From NCBI GenBank assembly GCA_002317355.1, contig DCJC01000042.1:1-47266 (forward strand): a stretch of 47,266 nt of DNA, read 5' to 3'. Source of the DNA: Prevotellaceae bacterium UBA1710. GTDB taxonomy: Bacteria; Bacteroidota; Bacteroidia; Bacteroidales; Bacteroidaceae. Below the pieces are notes generated by a model that ran no database searches, was not told the origin of the DNA, and saw only the letters and a list, made by a program, of their open reading frames with translations. Position 1 is the stretch's first letter, and every line of letters starts with the position of its first letter. Of this stretch, positions 32,198 to 42,009 are shown piece by piece. The position numbers and the translations under genes are program-made.

Positions 32198-33496
32198 TTA
32201 GTCTAAAAGCATATCCTCTCTTCTGGCTGCAGTTCTACTAATACTGAGAATTACGCCAATGTACAGACAGTTGATGATACTTGATGTACCACCCTTACTG
32301 ATAAGAGGAAGAGGCTGTCCGGTAACAGGAGCAAGTCCTACAGCTACCATCATATTAAACAATGCCTGAGTAACCATCAATAAGGCAAGTCCCATGGCAA
32401 GATATGCCGGGAATGGGTTCTTACACCTTCTTGCAATAATGCCAGTTCTAAAGAGAAGTACCACATAAAGGAAGGCAACGAAAAACGCTCCTACTATGCC
32501 CAACTCTTCTATGACGATTGCGTAGATGAAGTCGGAGAACGCCTGAGAGAGGAAATCTCGCTCCACAGAATTACCAGGACCGCAGCCCTTGATATTACTT
32601 GATACAATGGCGATACGTGCATGACCTACCTGACCGTTTTTGTCAAGGTCATATTTCTCTGGTGGAACTTCCTCGTCGTTTGAGAACTCTACGATACGAC
32701 CTTTCCATGTGTCAAAGCGGTGACCGAGTTTCTGAAGTCCAGAGAGTTTTTCCTTCTTCTCGTTCTTTGCTTTTATAGCCACTGGTATTCCGTCGTCAGT
32801 CTCTTTTACCTCCTCTGTAAGGTGCATTTTCTCCTTGTCAGTAAGAGTCTTGTCTGGAGTTGTACCAAATGCAAGTACAGAGCCAATTCCAAGTCCGACT
32901 AACAATACGCAGAATGACACAAGATACCCTAATTGCTTTGAAGGCACTCTACCGATAATCATCATCAGGAATACCACGAATGATAGCATTGCTGCTGTGG
33001 AGAGGTTCTCAGGAGCAATAGGCAGAATGAGGAATATACCCGTTATGAGCACATATTTCATTGCCTTTGGAGCTGCACCATCTGCCGTTTGCATCGCACT
33101 AAGTATCTGTGCTGTGGCAAGTACCATTGCACCTTTGGCTATCTCAGACGGCTGAATTGGTATAAATCCAATCTTTAGCCATCGTGCTGCGTCATTCTCT
33201 TTCGTACCGCACACGAATACGAGAATCAGCATCAGGAAGGCAAGTGGAACCAGGATAGGGGTGGCAAGTTTGAAGAACTTACACTTGATGTTAAGTGTCA
33301 TCACCATCACACCCACACCTATTAAAAGTAGGAATGAGTGATAGGTGGCAGCCTTCCAGTAGTTGCCAGACTTATATCCAAGGCTTGATGATGCGGAATA
33401 TACTTCTATGATGCTCACGATACAGAGCAAGAAGAAGACTACCCAAATCACCTTATCGCCTTTGAAGATATTATTTATTTGCTTCAGTGAATCCAC
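32198..33496 (-). CDS. ftsW: SEDS peptidoglycan polymerase FtsW
   Basis: A 432-residue polytopic protein with about ten membrane segments; a GTG start at 33496 (MDSLKQINNIFKGDKVIW). IPIQPSEIAKGAMVLA and, at about 393-405, GQPLPLISKGGTS are hallmark FtsW/RodA sequences. A soluble loop of about 90 residues (LTDKEKMHL to YDLDKNGQVGHA) lies in the middle. With the transpeptidase encoded at 37735 it polymerises lipid II at the septum. Its place between murD and murG identifies it as FtsW rather than RodA. Confidence 0.95.
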   Translation of the reverse strand: MDSLKQINNIFKGDKVIWVVFFLLCIVSIIEVYSASSSLGYKSGNYWKAATYHSFLLLIGVGVMVMTLNIKCKFFKLATPILVPLAFLMLILVFVCGTKENDAARWLKIGFIPIQPSEIAKGAMVLATAQILSAMQTADGAAPKAMKYVLITGIFLILPIAPENLSTAAMLSFVVFLMMIIGRVPSKQLGYLVSFCVLLVGLGIGSVLAFGTTPDKTLTDKEKMHLTEEVKETDDGIPVAIKAKNEKKEKLSGLQKLGHRFDTWKGRIVEFSNDEEVPPEKYDLDKNGQVGHARIAIVSSNIKGCGPGNSVERDFLSQAFSDFIYAIVIEELGIVGAFFVAFLYVVLLFRTGIIARRCKNPFPAYLAMGLALLMVTQALFNMMVAVGLAPVTGQPLPLISKGGTSSIINCLYIGVILSISRTAARREDMLLD

Positions 33497-33503
33497 TTAT
33501 TTA

Positions 33504-33531
33504 ATTGATGATTTACAATTGAGAATTGATG
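33504..33531 (-). repeat. Heptamer array between murD and ftsW
   Basis: ATTGATG, ATTTACA, ATTGAGA, ATTGATG are contiguous and run from the murD stop to seven bases before the ftsW start. Confidence 0.65.
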
Positions 33532-33532
33532 A

Positions 33533-34846
33533 TTATGCTTTAACACATTCTATGAATTGCTCGCCTCTGTCTTCCATATTCTTGAAGAGGTCGAAGCTTG
33601 CGCAGCAAGGAGAGAGCAATACGGCATCACCTGCCTTAGCCATCTTCTTACATGCCTCTACGCAATCCTTCATGCTATGTGTATCAGCGATAGGCATATC
33701 GAGATCATCGAATGCTTCGTGCAACTTCTGGTTGTCTGCACCGAGATACACGATTCCTGCACACTTCTTGGCAACAAGCTCATGGATAGTGCTATAGTCA
33801 TTACCCTTATCCTTACCACCTACGATGAGGATTGTTGGGCGATCCATTGCCTCAAGTGCTACGTTACAAGCATCTACGTTAGTTGCCTTTGAGTCATTGA
33901 TGAAGAGAACACCATTAATCTCTGCAACACGCTCAAGACGATGCTCTACACCTGGGAAGTCAACAAGACACTGACGGATGATATTCTCGTCAACACCTAC
34001 CTGCTTAGTAGCGAGATATGCTGCGAGAGCATTACGCTTGTTGTGCTGACCCATCTGTGAGAAGTCAAGGCCATATTTCTCGAAGTCTGAATCAACAAAT
34101 CCGCAGAGATTAGGCTTACCCACTTTTACTGCCTGACTTGAGGGTGTTGGCTTTGGTGCATAGCCATTCTCGCGCTTTGCGAGTTCATCTTCGATATGCT
34201 CATCCTGCTTCCAATAAACGAATGTGTCGTTTGCTGTCTGATTCTGGATGATACGCATCTTAGAGTCAGTATAGTTCTGCATCTCAAACTCATATCTATC
34301 CAGATGGTCAGGAGTGATATTCATAAGTACGCTTACGTCAGCACGGAAGTCGAACATATTATCGAGCTGGAATGAACTGATTTCAAGTACATACCACTCG
34401 TGATCTTCCTGTGCAACCTGAAGTGCGAATGAACGACCGATGTTACCTGCCAATCCTACATCCTTACCTGCCTTCTGCATGATGTAGTAGATGAGTGATG
34501 TGGTGGTAGTCTTACCGTTACTGCCTGTAATACAGATACACTTACCCTTGCTATAGCGCTTAGCAAATTCCAGTTCGCTGAGGATAGGAGTGTTCTGCTC
34601 TATGAGTTTCTTTACCATAGGAGCTGTATCAGGAATACCAGGACTCTTCACAACCTCAGTTGCAGAAAGAATCTCAGCCTCTGTATGTTGGCCTTCTTCC
34701 CAACGGATGTTATGCTCGTCAAGTACCTTCTTGTACTTATCCTTAATCTGTCCCATGTCAGATACGAATACCTCGTATCCCTGCTTTTGAGCGAGTATTG
34801 CAGTTCCTGCACCACTCTCACCAGCTCCAAGTATTACTAATTTCAT
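33533..34846 (-). CDS. murD: UDP-N-acetylmuramoylalanine--D-glutamate ligase MurD
   Basis: A 437-residue Mur ligase. An N-terminal Rossmann region (LVILGAGESGAGTAILAQKQ) precedes the nucleotide loop ITGSNGKTTTTSLIYYI with Lys112. ITPDHLDRY and FINDSKATNVDA are MurD-type. It adds D-Glu to UDP-MurNAc-L-Ala in the cytoplasm. It lies between mraY and ftsW. Confidence 0.97.
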   Translation of the reverse strand: MKLVILGAGESGAGTAILAQKQGYEVFVSDMGQIKDKYKKVLDEHNIRWEEGQHTEAEILSATEVVKSPGIPDTAPMVKKLIEQNTPILSELEFAKRYSKGKCICITGSNGKTTTTSLIYYIMQKAGKDVGLAGNIGRSFALQVAQEDHEWYVLEISSFQLDNMFDFRADVSVLMNITPDHLDRYEFEMQNYTDSKMRIIQNQTANDTFVYWKQDEHIEDELAKRENGYAPKPTPSSQAVKVGKPNLCGFVDSDFEKYGLDFSQMGQHNKRNALAAYLATKQVGVDENIIRQCLVDFPGVEHRLERVAEINGVLFINDSKATNVDACNVALEAMDRPTILIVGGKDKGNDYSTIHELVAKKCAGIVYLGADNQKLHEAFDDLDMPIADTHSMKDCVEACKKMAKAGDAVLLSPCCASFDLFKNMEDRGEQFIECVKA

Positions 34847-34873
34847 TATATTGTATTATGAATTTCTAATTAT

Positions 34874-34908
34874 GAACTATGCACTATGAACTATACACTA
34901 TCTCTTAT
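34874..34908 (-). repeat. Heptamer array between mraY and murD
   Basis: GAACTAT, GCACTAT, GAACTAT, ACACTAT, CTCTTAT are contiguous; the last unit contains the mraY stop codon. Confidence 0.75.
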
Positions 34909-36167
34909 CTTATCTTCAATGTTATGATAGCCAATGTAGCAAGAAGAATTGTGATAATCCAGAAACGTGTGGTGATCTTTGACTCCAACCAACAGCCCTT
35001 AGGCCAGTTGAGCATAACCTTCACATCTGGAGCAAGCTGTCCTGGCTTGATACGGAATGCATCATGGATAGGAGCACGCTTGAACATACGAAGTTTCTTA
35101 CCGCGTTTGTTGCCATACTTTGCCACCTGAACCTGTGCCATCACACTTATACTCTCCATGAAGAATACGAAGCAGAGGACTGGAATGAGAAGTTCCTTGT
35201 GGATGATGATAGCTGTAACGGCAATGATACCACCGATAGCCAATGAACCTGTATCGCCCATGAATACCTGAGCAGGGTAGGCATTATACCAAAGGAAGCC
35301 GATCAATGCACCCATGAATGCACAAAGGAAGATAACCAACTCCTGCGACTCCGGGATATACATTATGTTGAAGTATGATGCATAACCTATGTGCGATGAC
35401 ACGTAGGCAAGAATGCCCAACGCCACACATATTATAGCAGAGTTACCTGCACACATACCATCCATACCATCATTCAGGTTACTACCGTTACTTACTGCCA
35501 TTATTACAAAGGTAGTGAAGAGCACGAAGAAAATCCATGTTGCAGCACTCTTATATTCGCCCAACCATGAGAACATCTCTGAGTAGTTCAGATTGTTATT
35601 CTTCACGAATGGAATAGTAGTAACTGTTGACTTCACAGGCTTACTCTTATGCACTACAATCTCTGTGCCCTGACGCTTCTGAGCAACATTTTCACGGATG
35701 ACAGCATCTGGACTTGCCCAGAGAGTCAAACCAACGATAAGACCGAGAGAGGCCTGTCCAATCAGTTTGTAGATTGGCTTAAGACCATCCTTAGTGATCT
35801 TCATCTTGATATAGTCGTCAGCAAAGCCGATGGCTCCGAGCCATACAGTGGTGATGAGCATCAGAATCATATAGATGTTACGTAGTCTGCCGAAGAGAAG
35901 ACAAGGTACGATAGTGGCAATGAGGATGATGACGCCTCCCATTGTAGGTACGCCCTTCTTCTCCACACCGTATGGATCGATGCTCTTATCACGCTGAGCC
36001 TCAGTAGCATTGTGACGCTTCATCCATTTGATGAAATACTCACCAAACCAGATGGAGATTATAAGTGATAGGATTAATGCCAGCAGGGCACGGAAAGAGA
36101 TGTAACCCCACATGCCAGAACCTGGAATATCCCACTGCTCTAAGAAGCGAAAGAAGTAATATAACAT
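34905..36167 (-). CDS. mraY: Phospho-MurNAc-pentapeptide transferase MraY
   Basis: A 420-residue polytopic enzyme with about ten membrane helices. KKGVPTMGGVIIL, GFADDYIKMKITKDGLKP (the paired Asp), SNGSNLNDGMDGMCAG and the C-terminal APIHDAFR (where MraY usually has HHH) are diagnostic. It moves phospho-MurNAc-pentapeptide to undecaprenyl phosphate, making lipid I. It is about 60 residues longer than the E. coli enzyme because of an extra segment (residues of about 150-215, including KRQGTEIVVHKSKPVKSTV), as in other Bacteroidetes. Confidence 0.96.
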   Translation of the reverse strand: MLYYFFRFLEQWDIPGSGMWGYISFRALLALILSLIISIWFGEYFIKWMKRHNATEAQRDKSIDPYGVEKKGVPTMGGVIILIATIVPCLLFGRLRNIYMILMLITTVWLGAIGFADDYIKMKITKDGLKPIYKLIGQASLGLIVGLTLWASPDAVIRENVAQKRQGTEIVVHKSKPVKSTVTTIPFVKNNNLNYSEMFSWLGEYKSAATWIFFVLFTTFVIMAVSNGSNLNDGMDGMCAGNSAIICVALGILAYVSSHIGYASYFNIMYIPESQELVIFLCAFMGALIGFLWYNAYPAQVFMGDTGSLAIGGIIAVTAIIIHKELLIPVLCFVFFMESISVMAQVQVAKYGNKRGKKLRMFKRAPIHDAFRIKPGQLAPDVKVMLNWPKGCWLESKITTRFWIITILLATLAIITLKIR

Positions 36168-36178
36168 TTTGCCAGTTA

Positions 36179-36258
36179 CTTTATACTTTAATCTTTAATC
36201 TTTATACTTTACACTTTATACTTTATACTTTACACTTTACAACACTTTACACTTTTTA
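36179..36258 (-). repeat. Heptamer array between murE and mraY
   Basis: About eleven units of CTTTATA, CTTTAAT and CTTTACA type with one 3-bp slip (36242-36244) run from the murE stop codon to 11 bases before the mraY ATG. Confidence 0.85.
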
Positions 36259-37707
36259 TCCAAATGCCTTTCTCACCTCTTCTCTATCGTCGAAGTGGTG
36301 CTTAGTTCCCTTGACATCCTGATAATCCTCGTGTCCCTTACCAGCAATAAGGATTACATCACCCTTTTCTGCCATCATAACAGCAGTCTTGATAGCTTCA
36401 CGACGGTCAACGATGCTGATAACAGACTTCATCTGCTGTGCGTTGAGACCAGCCAGCATATCATTGATAATATCCTGTGGTTCCTCAAAGCGTGGGTTAT
36501 CAGAAGTGATGATAACACGATCACTCTGCTTAACGGCCTCTTGCGCCATAAGTGGACGCTTGCCCTTGTCACGGTTGCCACCTGCACCACACACGGTGAT
36601 TATCTTACCTGTCTTGCCTTCCATTACCTCATGGATAGCGTTGAGTACGTTCTCAAGTGCGTCTGGAGTGTGAGCATAGTCAACGAGAGCGGTTACGCCT
36701 TCCTCTGAATGGATTGGCTCAAGTCTGCCGGCAACACTCTTCAATGTACTCAAAGTAACGAGAACTTCCTCAGGATCCTTACCAAGCATTACTGCGGCTC
36801 CATAGACTGCAAGGAGGTTGCTGACATTGAACTTACCAATAAACTGCACACCTACTTCCTTACCGTTTACATCGAGATACATACCCTCGAAGTGGCACTC
36901 GATAATCTTTGCGTGGAAGTCTGCAAGTGTGCGTATAGAGTATGTCTTAACTGTAGCCTTGGTGTTCTGAACCATCACCATGCCGTTCTTGTCATCAGCA
37001 TTGGTAATAGCAAAAGCACCCTTAGGCATATCGTCGAAGAACTTCTTCTTTGCATCACGATAGTTCTCCACAGTTTTGTGGTAGTCCAAGTGATCGCGAG
37101 TAAGGTTAGTGAACATACCACCAGCGAAGGTCAATCCACCGATACGCTTCTGAGCGATAGCATGACTTGAACACTCCATGAAAGCATACTCACAACCTGC
37201 AGCTACCATCTTACCGAGCAACTCATTGAGCTCAATAGGATCAGGAGTGGTGTGATCTGTTGGATAAGCCTCACCTTCTACATAGTTGCAGACAGTTGAG
37301 AGCAAACCGCATTTATGTCCCATCTTACGGAACATATTATATAATAAGGTGGCGATAGTGGTTTTGCCATTAGTACCAGTCACGCCGACAAGCTTCAGTT
37401 TTGAGGTTGGGTTGCCGTAGAATGTTGTAGCTACCTGACCCACGATATCCTCTGTGTCAGCTACTTGAACATAAGTTACGCCCTCCTTTAACTGCTCTGG
37501 AAGTTCCATGCAGAGAATGGCAGTAGCACCAAGTTCCTCAGCCTTAGGGATAAATTTATGTCCATCCACCTGAGTACCACGCATAGCGATAAACAGATGA
37601 CCGTCAGTCACTTTACGTGAGTCGATATTGACTCCCTTGATGTCACATTCAGCATTACCTGTAATACTGATAGTGGCTATGTTCTTTAGTAATTCATTCA
37701 GTTTCAT
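36256..37707 (-). CDS. murE: UDP-MurNAc-tripeptide synthetase MurE (meso-DAP adding)
   Basis: A 483-residue Mur ligase with the nucleotide loop GVTGTNGKTTIAT (residues of about 108-120). DNPR at 403-406, followed by FE, is the motif that marks enzymes adding meso-diaminopimelate rather than L-Lys. It makes UDP-MurNAc-L-Ala-D-Glu-mDAP. MurF is not in the window. It lies between the transpeptidase gene and mraY. Confidence 0.96.
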   Translation of the reverse strand: MKLNELLKNIATISITGNAECDIKGVNIDSRKVTDGHLFIAMRGTQVDGHKFIPKAEELGATAILCMELPEQLKEGVTYVQVADTEDIVGQVATTFYGNPTSKLKLVGVTGTNGKTTIATLLYNMFRKMGHKCGLLSTVCNYVEGEAYPTDHTTPDPIELNELLGKMVAAGCEYAFMECSSHAIAQKRIGGLTFAGGMFTNLTRDHLDYHKTVENYRDAKKKFFDDMPKGAFAITNADDKNGMVMVQNTKATVKTYSIRTLADFHAKIIECHFEGMYLDVNGKEVGVQFIGKFNVSNLLAVYGAAVMLGKDPEEVLVTLSTLKSVAGRLEPIHSEEGVTALVDYAHTPDALENVLNAIHEVMEGKTGKIITVCGAGGNRDKGKRPLMAQEAVKQSDRVIITSDNPRFEEPQDIINDMLAGLNAQQMKSVISIVDRREAIKTAVMMAEKGDVILIAGKGHEDYQDVKGTKHHFDDREEVRKAFG

Positions 37708-37734
37708 AGTTTTATGAATTTACTATTAATATGT

Positions 37735-39939
37735 TTAGTTTAAAATCAGTTCAATTTTCTGACCTTTCTTCACAGGCTTGCCTTGAGCGATGCTCTGCTG
37801 CATCACACGGCCTCTGCCTTTGATAGCGACCTTCATTCCGCGGCTTTCAAGAATGAATACGGCATCACGTGCACCCATACCTATTACGTCAGGCATCTGG
37901 TTTCTTGGAGTAGTTGTAGCCTTTTCGAGCTTAACCTCCTTATCATCACTTTTAGCTGAGCCCCATATTGGATTGCCGTTTGCATAACTGCCGTTCCAGC
38001 CACCTGCTGTCTTCATGCCCAGTTTTGAGAGAACATAATCAGCTGCGAGGATGTTTCCTCTCTTTACATCTGGAACGAAGCGTGAAAGCTCATCCTTTGC
38101 TGCCTTACTTGGATATCTGATGTTCTTTGCCATGATACCCTCGGCAATATCGTGGAATACCTTACCACTCATCAAACCACCAGAAGCTGGAAGACCAGAC
38201 TTCTGAATACATACAATACAGCTGTATTTTGGCTTTTCAGAAGGGAAGTAACCGCAGAAACTCAGAAGATAATCTACTATACCACTCTTGTAGCTACCAT
38301 TATGAGCCTTCTGGGCAGTACCAGTCTTACCTGAAACAGAGAATGCTCTTGAACCGGCAGTCTTACCAAGACCTACGTGAACAACCTTGAAAAGGATGTC
38401 CTGAATAGTCTCCAGAGCATACTTATGACAAATCTGCTCCTTGATAACCTCTACGGGATATTCCCTTACAACCTCACCGTCTCTCTCTACACGAGTGACG
38501 AAGCGAGGCTTCACCATCTTACCACCATTGGCAATGGCATTGTAGAGGGTGAGAGTTGAGATAGGTGGAACCTGAGTCTCATAGCCGATACTCATCCATG
38601 GAAGAGCTGTCTTACTCCAGTTCTGCCAATAGCGACCAGTCTTATCCTTCTTTGGGAAACGGATACGAGGTGCGCTATATTCAGGGAAAGGCAGTTTCAG
38701 GTCTGTTGCCAAACCGAGTCGGTGTATGCCCTCAACGAACTTCTCAGGGTTCTTGCCATAGAACTTATCAATGAGTACGCTGACACCAATATTCGAACTC
38801 ACCTGAAGAATACGTGACACGTTAATCTTTCCATAGCCACCATTATGCCAGTTATGGTCACGCATCTTTGCTCCATGCATCTCCAGAATACCACCACCTG
38901 TATCAACAAAGCAGTTGGCTGTATCTGGAATGAAACCATCCTCAAGAGCAGTAATGATACTTGCGGTCTTGAACACAGAACCTGGCTCAAGCAAGTCGGC
39001 AATAGCATGGTTACGGCCTTCGTAATAGTTTCCAAGTGAGTCTCGGTCAAGGTTTACCATTGCTTTGATATCACCTGTCTCAACTTCCATAACGATAGCC
39101 ACACCCGTATATGCATTATCCTTGATAAGCTCTTTCTTAAGGGCACGCTCTGCAAGGTCCTGAATGCTGACATCGATAGTTGTAACGATGTCCTCACCGT
39201 CAACGGCTGCAGTATCACTAATATTAATGAACTTATTCAGCACCTTACGTCTATGCTTGATACCTGGAGTACCAGCAAGTACGGTATCGTAGGCAAGTTC
39301 AAGACCTGCATACGCTTTTCCTGTCTCTTTGTAAGCAGAACCAACTATAGATGCAGCCATCGGACCATAAGGCCTGTTTCTAACCATGAACTTCTGGGCA
39401 TAGAAGCCACTAAGTCCCTGACGTAACTTGAAGATAGGCAGTTTCTTAACCTCTGTGTACTGCATGTAAGGAATACGCTGCTTCCACACAGGCCATGCTC
39501 TGTGGTGCTTGCCTGTAGTAGCAGATTTCCATGCATAGCCGTCTTCAAGATTCTGAAGGAAATCAGCAGCCGAACGGCTAGGGAATATCTTATGCAATCC
39601 CTGGCAAAGAGCCTTTAACTCCTTGGTTGGCTGTCCTTTTGCATCATGCCAGAGTGTATCACATTTAGACTCACGAATAGCCTCGAAGTCCATGTAGATA
39701 CGATATTCTGGGAGGTTACAAGCCAACTGCTGTCCACCAGCACTCAGGATATTACCTCTTGTAGGCTCAATGATAACACTATCTTTCTTTACCTGAGCAG
39801 CAACAGCCATCCAGTAGGATCTTTCTGCCGTCATGACATAGAAGGCACGACCCAATACTGCAATAGCGACGAATGTCATCACTACTGCAACAAGGGAGTA
39901 TCTTGTCATTGACTTTCTATTGTCAAACTGCTGTTTCAT
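37735..39939 (-). CDS. ftsI: Septal transpeptidase (class B PBP, FtsI) with C-terminal PASTA domain
   Basis: A 734-residue bitopic protein. A membrane anchor (about 13-36) is followed by the PBP dimerisation region (EPTRGNILSAGG, RNRPYGPMAASIVG) and the transpeptidase domain. Catalytic motifs: SVFK (Ser321 to Lys324), SSN (in VSSNIGVSVL) and KTG (Lys538). A PASTA-like domain ends the protein (MPDVIGMGARDAVFILESRG, then PVKKGQKIELILN). It cross-links septal murein with FtsW. The stop of the preceding ftsL-like gene directly abuts the start codon. A target of beta-lactams by family. Confidence 0.95.
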   Translation of the reverse strand: MKQQFDNRKSMTRYSLVAVVMTFVAIAVLGRAFYVMTAERSYWMAVAAQVKKDSVIIEPTRGNILSAGGQQLACNLPEYRIYMDFEAIRESKCDTLWHDAKGQPTKELKALCQGLHKIFPSRSAADFLQNLEDGYAWKSATTGKHHRAWPVWKQRIPYMQYTEVKKLPIFKLRQGLSGFYAQKFMVRNRPYGPMAASIVGSAYKETGKAYAGLELAYDTVLAGTPGIKHRRKVLNKFINISDTAAVDGEDIVTTIDVSIQDLAERALKKELIKDNAYTGVAIVMEVETGDIKAMVNLDRDSLGNYYEGRNHAIADLLEPGSVFKTASIITALEDGFIPDTANCFVDTGGGILEMHGAKMRDHNWHNGGYGKINVSRILQVSSNIGVSVLIDKFYGKNPEKFVEGIHRLGLATDLKLPFPEYSAPRIRFPKKDKTGRYWQNWSKTALPWMSIGYETQVPPISTLTLYNAIANGGKMVKPRFVTRVERDGEVVREYPVEVIKEQICHKYALETIQDILFKVVHVGLGKTAGSRAFSVSGKTGTAQKAHNGSYKSGIVDYLLSFCGYFPSEKPKYSCIVCIQKSGLPASGGLMSGKVFHDIAEGIMAKNIRYPSKAAKDELSRFVPDVKRGNILAADYVLSKLGMKTAGGWNGSYANGNPIWGSAKSDDKEVKLEKATTTPRNQMPDVIGMGARDAVFILESRGMKVAIKGRGRVMQQSIAQGKPVKKGQKIELILN

Positions 39940-40503
39940 TTACTCAGGTATGTTAATTTTATATGGTGGATCCTTTGGAATCTGCAAGGTACTGTCACCT
40001 TTCTGTTCCAACATCTCCATAATGTTACTTTCCCTACTTTTCTCCGTCAAGAAGCTTGTCACAACGGTGGCCTTATATCTTATCGATGTAAGTTGTTGTT
40101 CCATACGGTCAATCTCCACCATCTTCTGTTGACATTGATAACGGCATGTTATATATATAATAAGGAAGAGAGTGATGAGCAGAACCAGTTTGATCTGCCT
40201 CTGGATGACATGCGCCAAGATAGCACCACCAAGCGTCTTACTTAGTGAGAAGTTAGACGGTGGCTGTGTCTCTGACTCTTGCGCTTCCTGCTCAACGATT
40301 TCCTCGAGAGTCTTTGCACCGAGATCTATACCTTCTTCAGGCTCCTGGCTGTTTTCCTTGAGATCCTTATCTATCTTATCATCTATTTCAGCTGTTGCTG
40401 CCTTGATTGACTCTTCCTTGACAGATGCAATCTCTTCCTGCACCGCAGCCTCTTCAGCTGGTGTAGGAGTAATAGTGAGTTCTATATCCTTATCGTCTTG
40501 CAT
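39940..40503 (-). CDS. ftsL: FtsL-like divisome protein
   Basis: A 187-residue bitopic protein. An acidic cytoplasmic segment of about 100 residues precedes the membrane helix (about 105-120, LVLLITLFLIIYITC) and a periplasmic coiled coil (MVEIDRMEQQLTSIRYKATV). Size, topology and position between rsmH and ftsI match FtsL; sequence identity to E. coli FtsL is low, as usual. The long acidic N-terminus is typical of Bacteroidetes forms. Zero bases separate its stop from the ftsI start, and three bases separate rsmH from it. Confidence 0.85.
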   Translation of the reverse strand: MQDDKDIELTITPTPAEEAAVQEEIASVKEESIKAATAEIDDKIDKDLKENSQEPEEGIDLGAKTLEEIVEQEAQESETQPPSNFSLSKTLGGAILAHVIQRQIKLVLLITLFLIIYITCRYQCQQKMVEIDRMEQQLTSIRYKATVVTSFLTEKSRESNIMEMLEQKGDSTLQIPKDPPYKINIPE

Positions 40504-40506
40504 CTC

Positions 40507-41421
40507 TTATTCGTTTTGATTGTCAATTTTAGCCGCAATTCTCAACTTAGCACTTCTTGAGCGAGGGTTATCCCTTTGCTCGTCATCATTAGGTACGATG
40601 ACCTTGTTGTTGACTGCCTTATAAGGAGTGCTGACCCTTCCGTAGAAGTCTTCGTTTCGCTTTCCTTCCACGTTGCCAGTCTTTATGATGTTCTTTACGA
40701 TTCTATCCTCCAAACTGTGATACGTAATCACCGATAGTCTGCCGTCTTCACCCAACCACTCTGTTGCTGCGTAGAGCATCTCACGCAAGGCATCCATTTC
40801 ATGGTTTACCTCTATGCGCAGAGCCTGAAAGAGCTTTGCCATATCCTTCTTCTCACGTTCACGCTTGAAGAATGGTTCTACAGCCTTTAGGAAGTCCTGA
40901 GTCGTCTGTATCTTCTCTTGCTGGCGATACTTCACGAGTGCCGAGGCAATCTTACGTGAGTTCTTCATCTCACCATAGAGATAGAAGATATCCGCCAGAC
41001 GTTCTTCTTCGTAATTGTTCACGATATCAGCGGCCGTCATACCAGCACGCTTGTTCATTCGCATGTCGAGCGGGGCATCAAAGCGGAAAGAGAAACCACG
41101 AGTCTCATCATCAAAGTGATGTGACGAGACACCGAGGTCAGCCAGAAGTCCGTCAATATGATCCACGCCATAATATCTCATCCAGTTACTCAGGTATCTG
41201 AAGTTGCTCCTCACAAAGGTGAAGTTCTCGGGTGCTTCCCCGATGTTCTGCTCGGCATCAGCATCCTGATCGAAACTGAAGAGTCGTCCTGTACCATTCA
41301 GTCTTCGAAGAATCTCTCGGCTATGGCCACCTCCTCCGAAAGTAACATCTACATAGATGCCTCCCGGACGGATATCCAGACCGTCGATACTCTCATTTAG
41401 CAAAACTGGAATATGATACAT
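40507..41421 (-). CDS. rsmH: 16S rRNA m4C1402 methyltransferase RsmH (MraW)
   Basis: A 304-residue SAM-dependent methyltransferase. YVDVTFGGGGHSREIL (about residues 22-37) is the SAM loop, FSFDQDADAEQNI and LLADLGVSSHHFD follow, and RLSVITYHSLEDRIVK is the MraW signature. It methylates the N4 of C1402 in 16S rRNA. It is the second gene of the dcw cluster. Confidence 0.96.
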   Translation of the reverse strand: MYHIPVLLNESIDGLDIRPGGIYVDVTFGGGGHSREILRRLNGTGRLFSFDQDADAEQNIGEAPENFTFVRSNFRYLSNWMRYYGVDHIDGLLADLGVSSHHFDDETRGFSFRFDAPLDMRMNKRAGMTAADIVNNYEEERLADIFYLYGEMKNSRKIASALVKYRQQEKIQTTQDFLKAVEPFFKREREKKDMAKLFQALRIEVNHEMDALREMLYAATEWLGEDGRLSVITYHSLEDRIVKNIIKTGNVEGKRNEDFYGRVSTPYKAVNNKVIVPNDDEQRDNPRSRSAKLRIAAKIDNQNE

Positions 41422-41427
41422 TGCGTT

Positions 41428-41455
41428 AATTACAAATTACTTGTTACGAATTACT
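41428..41455 (-). repeat. Short heptamer array between mraZ and rsmH
   Basis: AATTACA, AATTACT, TGTTACG, AATTACT are contiguous and end six bases before the rsmH start. Confidence 0.6.
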
Positions 41456-41492
41456 TAGTTGCCTTTAACTTTTGGGGTTGCTTATCTTGTTA

Positions 41493-41960
41493 TCAAAAGG
41501 CTTCTCCTTCTGGAGGTTGAGGGCTCATTAACTCCTCCAGAGCCTTACCGAAGTCCTCAGCATCCATAAACGGCTTGCTATCTTTACCACCAGCCCAGAT
41601 CTCGATTGTATCACCTACACCGAGGAAACGAACCACTTGGGTAATGCCTACCATCTCCTGATAGCGACGAGGTATCAGCATTCTACCACTTGCATCAAGA
41701 TTTACAAGTTCCACATCTGACACAAACTGACGGTAAATCTGCTGGTGCTGCTTGTTCCAGCGGTTGAGTCGTGAGCGAAGACTATCTACTTGCTCATTCC
41801 ACACGCTTTCCGGATATAGCACGAGACAATCCTGGAACACATCCTTGCGCATGACAATCTGGTCTTCGCCCGATGCTTGTAGCACCTTACGAAAACCAGC
41901 AGGAAGGAACACACGTCCCTTACTGTCTGCCTTTGCCTCTATGTTGCCTAAGAATCTCAT
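41493..41960 (-). CDS. mraZ: Transcriptional regulator MraZ
   Basis: A 155-residue protein with two AbrB-like MraZ domains. Their conserved loops are DSKGRVFLPAGFR near the N-terminus and DASGRMLIPRRYQ near the middle. MraZ forms rings and represses the dcw promoter by binding repeated TGGGN boxes. Three such boxes lie upstream of this gene at 42027-42051, so autoregulation is well supported. It is the first gene of the dcw cluster. Confidence 0.96.
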   Translation of the reverse strand: MRFLGNIEAKADSKGRVFLPAGFRKVLQASGEDQIVMRKDVFQDCLVLYPESVWNEQVDSLRSRLNRWNKQHQQIYRQFVSDVELVNLDASGRMLIPRRYQEMVGITQVVRFLGVGDTIEIWAGGKDSKPFMDAEDFGKALEELMSPQPPEGEAF

Positions 41961-42009
41961 TTATAGCTATATAATAACACGCACGTTAATTTTATATTAA
42001 ATTTGCGTT

